Shown here piece by piece: positions 57,279-64,000 of a stretch of DNA of 64,000 nucleotides. A program made the position numbers and the translations under genes. This DNA is from CAVXSP01 sp963724645 (GTDB lineage: Bacteria > Acidobacteriota > Vicinamibacteria > Vicinamibacterales > SCN-69-37). The DNA lies in NCBI GenBank assembly GCA_963724645.1, contig CAVRVJ010000001.1:496001-560000 (forward strand), given 5' to 3'. Each line of letters begins with the position of its first letter. Positions within the stretch are counted from its first letter, which is position 1. The notes beneath the pieces were generated by a model. It did not search any database. It had not been told where the DNA came from and saw nothing but the letters and a program-made list of their open reading frames with translations.

Positions 57279-57313
57279 TCCATGAGTCTTCCACAGATCG
57301 AGACCCGTCCCCC
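57236..57313. repeat. 30-bp perfect inverted repeat across two divergent starts
   Basis: Arms at 57237-57266 and 57284-57313 are exact reverse complements (30 bp each), separated by 17 bases; the inner tggaa/ttcca extends it further with one bulge, leaving a 6-base loop. The two ATGs (57278 minus and 57282 plus) are in the loop. The outer flanks then diverge. It could be a very large operator, a DNA cruciform, or an assembly fold-back. Confidence 0.8.
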
Positions 57314-58589
57314 TCGGGGATACAAATGGTCGGTCGTCGCAATGTTGTGGAGCATTGCCTTCTTCAACTATGCCGACCGCCAGGCGATCTTCTCGGTGTT
57401 TCCGCTGCTCGAGCGCGAAATGCGCCTGACGCCTGTCGAGCTGGGACTGCTCGGCTCGGGCTTCGCGTGGGTCTACGGCCTCGGGGCGCCGTTCGCGGGG
57501 ATGGTGGTTGATCGGATCCGTCGCAAGACGGCCATTCTCGGCGGCCTGCAGGCATGGAGCGTCATCTGCATGGCAACGGCATTGTCACGCACCTTCCGGC
57601 ACCTCTTCTTGTTTCGCGCCGCGGAGGGGCTTGGCGAGGCGTTTTATTTTCCGGCGTCCACCTCGCTCATCAGCGACTATCACGGCGCGTCGACCCGATC
57701 GCGCGCGCTGGGTTTCCATCAGACTGCGGTGTACCTGGGCACGATAGGCGGCGGGTTCTTCGCGGGCCTGATCGGTCAAACCTACGGCTGGCGCCTGTCC
57801 TTCGTCGTGTTCGGCGGCCTGGGCGTGGTGCTCGGCTTCGTGCTCAACCGGCTGCTCATCGAACCGGCGCGCGGCGCGGCGGACTTCATAACCGACATGG
57901 CCGCACCTGTGCCCTCACCGGAGCCTCAAAGACCTGGTCTCGGCGCCTTCCTTCGGTCGACCGCGCGCACGCCGACGCTGCTCTGTCTCATGGGCGCGTT
58001 CATGTGCGCGAACTTCGTGGCCGTTGTGCTGCTGTCGTGGATGCCGAAGTTCCTGTACGACCGCTTTCATATGGGACTGGCGATGGCGGGCCTCACCGCC
58101 ACGCTCTTCGTTCAGCTCGCGAGCATGGCGGGCGCCACCGCCGGCGGCTGGCTCGCAGACGTCTGGGGCCGTCGATCGCCCCGCGGACGGCTTGCCGTTC
58201 AGACCATCGGCGTTCTGGGCGGCGCGCCTTTCGTCGTACTCTGCGGGTTGACCTCGTCGGTCGGCACCGTCATCGCCGCTCTGACGTTCTGGGGGTTCTT
58301 CAAGGGCCTGTACGACGCGAACATCTTCGCCTCGGCGTTCGAAGTGGTGCGACCCGAGGCGCGCGGCACCGCCGCCGGTTTCATGAATACCGTCGGCTGG
58401 CTGGCGGGCGGAGGCTCGGCGCCTCTCATCATCGGCCTCGTCTCCGAGCGAGGCGGCCTCGGCGTCGCGATCGCGCTGGCGTCACTCGTCTATCTCGCCG
58501 CCGGGCTGCTCTTGATCATCGGGATTGTCTGGTTCGTCACCCGCGATGCCGCACGCATGCGCTCTCGAGTGCCTCCCACGAGGACGTGA
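57282..58589 (+). CDS. MFS transporter, anion:cation symporter-like
   Basis: 435 residues, 12 helices. Signatures: FFNYADRQAIFSVFPLLERE in helix 1, MVVDRIRRKTAILGGLQAW (motif A), AAEGLGEAFYFPASTSLISDYHG in helix 4 and RGTAAGFMNTVGWLAGGGSAPL in helix 11. The ADRQA/S...PASTSLI pattern is that of ACS-type transporters for sugar acids or organic anions. It probably imports the substrate of the divergent aldolase. The first ~15 residues (ending ..RPPRGYKW) are encoded within the inverted repeat, so the true start is uncertain; conservation begins about residue 17. Confidence 0.87.
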   Translation: MSLPQIETRPPRGYKWSVVAMLWSIAFFNYADRQAIFSVFPLLEREMRLTPVELGLLGSGFAWVYGLGAPFAGMVVDRIRRKTAILGGLQAWSVICMATALSRTFRHLFLFRAAEGLGEAFYFPASTSLISDYHGASTRSRALGFHQTAVYLGTIGGGFFAGLIGQTYGWRLSFVVFGGLGVVLGFVLNRLLIEPARGAADFITDMAAPVPSPEPQRPGLGAFLRSTARTPTLLCLMGAFMCANFVAVVLLSWMPKFLYDRFHMGLAMAGLTATLFVQLASMAGATAGGWLADVWGRRSPRGRLAVQTIGVLGGAPFVVLCGLTSSVGTVIAALTFWGFFKGLYDANIFASAFEVVRPEARGTAAGFMNTVGWLAGGGSAPLIIGLVSERGGLGVAIALASLVYLAAGLLLIIGIVWFVTRDAARMRSRVPPTRT

Positions 58590-58635
58590 ACCTGGCCCGC
58601 CATCTACGTCAGCGGGCCGCGTTTGGGGCGCAGCT

Positions 58636-59247
58636 TCACTGGCAGACCCGGTACGGTATCTCCTGGAATGGCGGCAGATCGGCCTCAGCAACGATCCGCA
58701 GCAGCCCGGTGCGATCGTGAAACTCGCGGTGATCGCGATCGATCACGACCGTGTTGGGGTACTGCGGCGCGAGGCGCCGGAACTCGGCGTCAATCAGGCG
58801 GAAGCGCCGGATCATGCCCCCCAGGTCCTCGTGCGGTCGATTGCGCAAACGGATATGTCGCTCGACCGTGTCCGTGCTCGACGTCAGAACAATGATGCGA
58901 TCGGGATTCCACCCGTCGCCCATCGCGATCACCTTGCGCAGTTCGTCGTGGTGGATCGGAGGATACTCGGCGATGTGCGCCTCGAGCGTAATGCGCGCGC
59001 CCTCCAGCAGGATGACCTTGCCTGGACCATCGTGCGCCGCAGCGTCGCGGTAGTTCGCGTCGTAGATCTCAGCGAAATAGGCCGTGACGCCGACGGCGTT
59101 GCGGCCGGCGGCGACGTCCTCGAGCATTCGGGGATTCCAGACGCCCTGTTCGCCTTCCCCGTAAGCGCCATTGTGGTAGAGGTCGCCGAGTTGGCGGACC
59201 AGCGTGCTCTTGCCGACGCCCGGGCCGCCGACGACTGCCACTCGCAT
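58636..59247 (-). CDS. P-loop nucleoside/nucleotide kinase-like ATPase
   Basis: 203 residues with a Walker A near the front: VAVVGGPGVGKSTLVRQLG (G7-T15). A later LEGARITLEAHIAEYPPIHHDELRKV resembles the DRA/LID helix region, and IIVLTSSTDTVERHIRLRNRP that of deoxynucleoside kinases (ribonucleotide/dNK-like), where R-x(n)-R residues bind phosphates. AEYPPIHH and FRLIDAEFRRL follow. A plausible role is salvage phosphorylation or a shikimate/NadR-like kinase. No neighbour gives a hint. Cytosolic, single gene. Confidence 0.6.
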   Translation of the reverse strand: MRVAVVGGPGVGKSTLVRQLGDLYHNGAYGEGEQGVWNPRMLEDVAAGRNAVGVTAYFAEIYDANYRDAAAHDGPGKVILLEGARITLEAHIAEYPPIHHDELRKVIAMGDGWNPDRIIVLTSSTDTVERHIRLRNRPHEDLGGMIRRFRLIDAEFRRLAPQYPNTVVIDRDHREFHDRTGLLRIVAEADLPPFQEIPYRVCQ

Positions 59248-59265
59248 TAATAGAAGATAGACCCT

Positions 59266-60336
59266 TCAGTGGACGATGGTCTTCTCCGGCAGCCGGTGCT
59301 TCGCGAAGAAGTCGAAGACCCTTGGCAGGACCAGCGGCACCATCCCGAGATGCGTTGCCTCGACCTCAAGATAGGTCACGTCGTACTCGCGGGCTTTCAG
59401 GTACTGCTGCAGCGCCCGGCTCGATTCGATGGTCCCCGTCGACGCGGTGCCATCCGTGATGAAGATCGGCAGTCCGCGCAGCCGCTCCAGCGCAGCCTCG
59501 TCCACGAGCGGACCTGACATCGGCGCGACAGCCGCCCAGCGTGATGGATATTTTGCGGCCAGATGCCACGCGCCGCCGCTTCCCATCGAGTGCCCCGCCA
59601 GGTAGATCCGGCGGGCATCGGCGCCGTACTCTTCCATCATGAGGTTCAGCACATTGAGGGCGTCCTGCTCGCTGAGATCGATTTCCCGGTCGCGCGTCAG
59701 GTCGCCGGCCAGACTGCCTGAACCGCGAGGCGCCTGCGCGCCAAACGCACGAGCCCTGTTGCCGAACGCGCCGGTGGGCCGATAGCCGAGCGGGCAGACG
59801 ACGATGTAGCCGCGCTGCTCTGCCAGCTTCGGCAGGGCCCCGTCGTCGTTGTCCATGTTCGTGTTTTCCGTTGCGCCGCCTCCGTGCAGCATGAGCACCA
59901 GTGGCAATGCGGTCTTGCCATCCCAGGTGGTCGGCACGTAGATCCGGTACGGCAGGATCTCATCGCCGGCCTCAAAGACGTAGTGACGCGTCCGGTCACC
60001 CATGGCCCCCCGCAGCAAATCGCGGCCGGACTCGAGAGCTCCGAGCAGTTCCTCCGATCGCGCGAACTCGTGTTCGAGATCGAAGTGGTCCGCCTGGCCT
60101 GGCAAAGGGCGCCGCCCGAGCGCGACGACCCGAAGCAAATCGAACGGATATCGAATTGTCGCCTTCGTCGACTCGTGTCCGGCAATCCCTGCCAGGCGCC
60201 GCTCGATCGCGGCGCGGCGCAGTTGGAGATCGGCGAACGGCGCCGTGTTCGCATCGACGCCTCCGGCCGGCGGGACGCCCTGGCCTGCCAGCGAAATTGT
60301 CAGCATCGTCGCGGCGCCGAGCCTCGCCAGGAGCAT
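59266..60336 (-). CDS. Exported alpha/beta hydrolase (esterase/PHB-depolymerase-like)
   Basis: 356 residues. A short hydrophobic N-terminus (MLLARLGAATMLTISLAGQG) suggests export. After a ~110-residue helical region comes the hydrolase core: YVPTTWDGKTALPLVLMLHGGG (oxyanion hole HGGG), YLAGHSMGSGGAWHLA with nucleophile Ser250 in GHSMG, the acidic position in LPIFITDGTAST and the histidine in EATHLGMVPLVL. It fits the LpqC/poly(3-hydroxybutyrate) depolymerase or feruloyl-esterase group. Carbohydrate ester cleavage is likely given the neighbours, but substrate is unproven. Divergent from the ADOP permease. Confidence 0.83.
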   Translation of the reverse strand: MLLARLGAATMLTISLAGQGVPPAGGVDANTAPFADLQLRRAAIERRLAGIAGHESTKATIRYPFDLLRVVALGRRPLPGQADHFDLEHEFARSEELLGALESGRDLLRGAMGDRTRHYVFEAGDEILPYRIYVPTTWDGKTALPLVLMLHGGGATENTNMDNDDGALPKLAEQRGYIVVCPLGYRPTGAFGNRARAFGAQAPRGSGSLAGDLTRDREIDLSEQDALNVLNLMMEEYGADARRIYLAGHSMGSGGAWHLAAKYPSRWAAVAPMSGPLVDEAALERLRGLPIFITDGTASTGTIESSRALQQYLKAREYDVTYLEVEATHLGMVPLVLPRVFDFFAKHRLPEKTIVH

Positions 60337-60397
60337 GTGTGAAAGTGTAACGTAATCTGCGCGTTAACCATCCCGCCGCAATTGGCGTCTGATTGTC

Positions 60398-62729
60398 ATG
60401 GCATGGGCTGAGCATACGGTTGAGGATCTGCGCCTTGCGCTCCGCGGGTGGCGCAGGACGCCCTGGATCTGGCTGGCTGCCGCCGCGACGCTCGCGCTCG
60501 GGATTGGCGCGAACGCGGCGATCTTCAGCGTCGTCAGCGGCGTCCTCCTTCGGCCGCTGCCGTTTCCTCACTCCGACCATCTCGTCGAGCTCTCCGTCAG
60601 CAGTCCGGCCAACCCAAGATTGCCGCCGGCGTACGTGACCTCCGGCGATCTGGACACATGGCGGCAGCAGGCGGCGTCATTGCAGCACGTCGCGACGTAT
60701 TCGACCTTCAGTCAGAATCTGCAGCACGTCTCCGTACCGGAGCAGGTGGCCACGGTTCGCGCCGATCGGGCGCTCTTTGCGACGCTGGGCGTCGACGCGA
60801 TGCTCGGGCGCGTGTTTCGCGAAGGCGATCCGCCGAACGTCGCAGTCGCGTCGTTCGGGTTCTGGCAGCGTCAGCTTGGCGGCGACCGATCCGCGATCGG
60901 GCGCGAGCTGATCCTCGACGGCGAGCCGTTCACGATCGTCGGCGTCATGCCCGGCAGTTTTCAGTTTCCGTATCGTGCGGTCGCCACCGATTTGTGGACT
61001 GTCTGGGCGCCGCCCAGCGCGCCCGATGCGCGACTCGATGCTGCCATCGGCCGAATGAAGCCAGGCGCCGGCATCGACGCGGCCCGCAGCGAGCTGACGG
61101 CGCTGTCGGTCCGTCTGGCGCCGGGGCGTCGCGCCAACGTGACATTGCTTTCGGACGTCATCGGTGGGCCTGTGCGCACTCCGCTGCTCGTGCTGCTCGG
61201 GGCCGTGGGCATGGTGCTCCTGACCGCGTGCGCCAACGTCGCCAACCTGCTGCTCGCGCGAGCCGTGGCACGGCGTCGCGACGTCGCCGTGCGGATGGCG
61301 CTCGGTGCCGGACGCGGGCGGCTCATCCGGCAATACCTGGCTGAAAGTCTGGTGCTGGCGGTCTCGGGCGGACTGATCGGGCTGGCGATTGGGCGCTGGG
61401 CGACGAACCTCCTTCTGCGCCTGGCGGGAACTCAGATTCCTCGCGCCTGGGAAATCGGATTCGACTGGCGGGTCTTTGCGTTCCTTCTGGCCGTCTGCGT
61501 TCTGACCGCCGTTGTGCCTTGGCGTCGTTCCCGCCCTCGACGCGCCGCGCGGAAACGTCCAGAACTCTCTGAGTTCTGGTGCGCGCGCCACTGCGGCCAG
61601 CATCCGGCTTGGCCACGCTCTTGTCGTCATCGAAATCGCGCTGGCATTCATCCTGTTGGCCGGCGCAGGCCTGCTGTTGCGGACGTTCCTGAACCTGCGG
61701 CAGACGCCATCCGGCTTCGATGCGCAAGGCGTCCTCACGCTGCACATGGTCGTGGCGGACGCCGCTGAATCCAGCGCACTCGAACAACGTGTGACGCGCA
61801 TCCCCGGCGTTCAGGCGGTGGGCTTCATTTCGCTCCTGCCTCTTCAGCACTCGAACTGGAACGGCCGGTTCGCCGTCGCGGGCCGGCCCGTGGAGGGCTC
61901 GGCCGAGTTCCGCTACGTCACGCCGGGATACTTCGAGGCGATGGCGATCCCGGTCCGCCGCGGGCGGGCATTGTCGGGTCGGGACACGGCGGGCGCGCCC
62001 AGAGTGCTGCTCGTGAACGAAGCGCTCGCACGCCAGTACTTTCCGAATGAAGATCCCATCGGACGGGAACTGGCAGGCCGGGGAACCATCGTCGGTGTCG
62101 TCGGCGACGTCCGCCAGGCGACGTTGGAGCGTCCGGCTGTGCCCGAGCTGTACTACCCCCTCGCGCAGAACTTCGCGCAGTTGCGCAGTGCAGGCTCGTC
62201 GATGGTCGTGCGCAGTAACGTGCCGCCCGAGTCGCTCGTCAGCGCCATCCGCGTCGCGATCCGGGAGGTCAACCCCAATCAAGCGACATTCCGCGTCGAG
62301 ACGATGGACCAGGTGGTCAACGACTCGCTCGGTACGCACGCGCTCTATCTCTGGCTGCTGGGACTGTTTGCGGCAATCGGGACGGCGCTGGCGGCGGTCG
62401 GCACCTATGGCGTGATCGCCCACCTCGTCACCCTGCGCACGCGCGAGTTTGGCGTCCGCATGGCCCTGGGCGCCGATTCATGGCGCGTGGTTCGACTGGT
62501 CGCGGGCCGCGGCAGCGCGCTCATCGCCTGCGGCCTCGTGATCGGATGCGCCGGTGCGGTCGCGCTCTCGCGGTTCTTGAACAGCGTCCTTTACGGCGTG
62601 AGCGCCGCGGACCCTCTCACCTTTATCGCCATGGGCGCGCTCCTGGGGGCCATCGCGCTCGCGGCGTGCGTCGCGCCGGCGCGGCGGGCCGCTCGCGTCG
62701 ATCCCGCGGTCGCCCTGCGGTCCGAATGA
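60398..62729 (+). CDS. ADOP-type ABC transporter permease (MacB/FtsX duplicated), one frameshift
   Basis: ~776 residues, typical of the acidobacterial duplicated orphan permease. The first half begins VEDLRLALRGWRRTPW and LAAAATLALGIGANAAIFSVVSGVLLRPLPFP, a MacB-like periplasmic domain, then LLGAVGMVLLTACANVANLLLARAVARRRDVAVRMALGAG. The second half repeats the plan (LVVIEIALAFILLAGAGLLLRTF ... RTREFGVRMALGADSWRVVR, ending PARRAARVDPAVALRSE). The two FtsX domains are in one chain and no ATPase gene is adjacent, as is usual for the group. An extra base near 61512 splits the ORF. Function (lipoprotein or small-molecule export) is inferred only. Confidence 0.88.
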
Positions 62730-62780
62730 TTGCCGCGCAAAAGACGGGCTGAACCGGCGACGCCGCCAACCCGGATCCTG

Positions 62781-64000
62781 TCACTTGAAAGGACTTACCA
62801 GATCTCCGTTGGCGTCCCAGGGTATTTCCATCTCACGCTCGATGGACACCTGCGCGACGTCCGCGATCCACGGCCGCAGGTTCTCGCTCACCCCGAGGCA
62901 GTCGAGCGCGAGCGTATTGCGAATCCACCCATATGTCACTTGTGCCGAATCCGGCCTCCCCACCGTGGAGGCCACCCATTCCAGGCACTCTCGATCGGTG
63001 GCGAAGTGCATCGGCACCCTGATCCGCGACGGCGCCCCCGCTGACTGCGCGTTCACCATCGTCGGTCTCCAGTCGATCTGACTGACGAGCCGATCCGTCG
63101 TCACGTCAGCCATCCCGATGCCGACGGCGTTTCCACCGCTGAGCGGGGTCAGCTGTCGCACGAAGATGCGCTCGACTTTCGGAATGCCAGGCCACGGGTT
63201 GTACTCGCTGCGGGTTCCGCGGTTCACGACCTTGGCGTCCATACCGGTGCCGCTGATGTTCTTGCCGATTTCATCGACGATGAGCAGGTCGAGATCGCAG
63301 GGGAGCCTGGGCATCCACGATTTCACGAGGGCGAGGTTCGCTTCCTCCCGCTCCTCGAGGGAGCCGGCAGGAACGGCGTCGAGCTTCGCCGTGTTGTGGT
63401 GCGCGTCCTCCAGGATCGCCAATCCGCCGAGAATCCTGCCGGATTGCAGCACACGGCGGCCGACCGTGCGGATCACGTGCTCGAGTCCGAGCCGCTGCCC
63501 ATAAGCGTGATACCTTCGGGCGCCCGCGAACTTGCCGAGACCGATCGCCATCATCTTGAACAGTCCGCTCTCGATGCCGCCAGTGAAGTTGGTGTGCCAC
63601 TTCACGCGCCCGATGAGCATCACGCCATCGGAGGCGTACGCGGCTTCGTCCATGAACACTTCGATCCCGTCGTCTGTCGGGCCGAGGGAGACGACCTCGA
63701 GGCGGCTGACGATCGGGCAGCCCATCGAATGCTCCGTGATGCCGAAGTGCGCCAGCACTTCGGCCTGGCCTTCCGCAGTCGCTGCGCCGTGACTGCCCAT
63801 CGCCGGAAAAATGAACGGCTGCATACCGGCATCCCGCCAGTAACGCACTGCGCTTTGAACGATGACCGCAATGTTCGCGATCCCGCGGCTGCCGACGCCG
63901 ACCGCCACCCGCGCGCCCGGCCTCAGGCCGGCGGCCAGACCGCTGCCGGCGAGTTGCCGGTAAGCCTCGCCGGCGACGTCCCGGATGCGGAGATCGGGCA
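62781..64000 (-). CDS. DUF2088/LarA-like protein (nickel-pincer-type isomerase family), partial at window edge
   Basis: Open to the right edge (the frame runs from 64000 leftwards, PDLRIRDVAGEAYRQLAG... into VAVGVGSRGIANIAVIVQ). The family shows MGSHGAATAEGQAEVLAHFGI, VKWHTNFTGGIESGLFKMMAIGLGKFAGA with conserved Lys/His at the sites that hold the pincer nickel cofactor in LarA, and GKNISGTGMDAKVVNRG. The N-terminal ~15-20 residues are outside. Members racemise or isomerise 2-hydroxy acids, and the sugar-acid setting of this window would fit. The actual substrate is unknown. Confidence 0.72.
   Translation of the reverse strand, partial: PDLRIRDVAGEAYRQLAGSGLAAGLRPGARVAVGVGSRGIANIAVIVQSAVRYWRDAGMQPFIFPAMGSHGAATAEGQAEVLAHFGITEHSMGCPIVSRLEVVSLGPTDDGIEVFMDEAAYASDGVMLIGRVKWHTNFTGGIESGLFKMMAIGLGKFAGARRYHAYGQRLGLEHVIRTVGRRVLQSGRILGGLAILEDAHHNTAKLDAVPAGSLEEREEANLALVKSWMPRLPCDLDLLIVDEIGKNISGTGMDAKVVNRGTRSEYNPWPGIPKVERIFVRQLTPLSGGNAVGIGMADVTTDRLVSQIDWRPTMVNAQSAGAPSRIRVPMHFATDRECLEWVASTVGRPDSAQVTYGWIRNTLALDCLGVSENLRPWIADVAQVSIEREMEIPWDANGDLVSPFK

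Overview
This is a GC-rich bacterial chromosome segment (64 kb, about 49 genes, no RNA genes or mobile elements seen). The gene mix points to an acidobacterium, most likely a soil member of the Vicinamibacteria: a single-chain ADOP-type MacB/FtsX permease, DUF1080 and DUF4038 carbohydrate-active proteins, several quinoprotein dehydrogenases with c-type cytochromes, a PIG-L deacetylase, and many GTG starts. That placement is inferred from gene content, not from a marker gene.

Layout. 1-9.1 kb: the start of a PQQ alcohol dehydrogenase, a membrane spermidine-synthase-like protein, a PEGA-domain protein with a 30-bp tandem repeat, a DUF1810 protein, a two-subunit molybdenum hydroxylase (isoquinoline 1-oxidoreductase type) and two exported proteins. 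9.4-20.5 kb: sirtuin, di-heme cytochrome c, polysaccharide deacetylase, an MFS transporter coupled to an enolase-superfamily sugar-acid dehydratase, a membrane-anchored di-heme cytochrome, an orphan receiver protein, glutaminase, glycogen debranching enzyme GlgX and a lipoprotein. 20.5-30.3 kb, minus strand: arsR followed by seven tightly packed genes for a complex I/group 4 hydrogenase-like membrane complex. Its large subunit has lost all four Ni-Fe cysteines, so it is best read as an energy-converting hydrogenase-related (Ehr) complex. 30.3-40.7 kb: DASS anion transporter, a small exported protein, a PfkB kinase/GH4 glycosidase/APC permease operon, a PIG-L family protein, an MFS sugar-acid transporter and a DUF1080 protein. 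40.8-46.1 kb: a beta-propeller surface protein, then a cNMP-binding histidine kinase coupled to a fused response regulator/thioredoxin-reductase-like protein. 46-57.3 kb: secreted sugar-acid and sugar-oxidation genes (xylose-isomerase-like TIM barrel, Tat-exported UxuA-type protein, two paralogous quinoproteins, an FAD-linked oxidase, a DUF4038 glycosidase, a DapA-family aldolase). 57.3-64 kb: an MFS transporter, a P-loop kinase, an esterase, the ADOP permease and a DUF2088/LarA-like protein running off the end.

Two themes dominate: oxidation and breakdown of sugars and sugar acids feeding periplasmic electron transfer (quinoproteins, cytochromes c, Mo hydroxylase), and energy conversion through the Ehr complex. 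Eleven genes are interrupted by single-base frameshifts (17 in all, 16 of them an extra base). In every case the protein continues intact in the next frame, so these look like assembly errors rather than gene decay, and each such gene is reported as one CDS.
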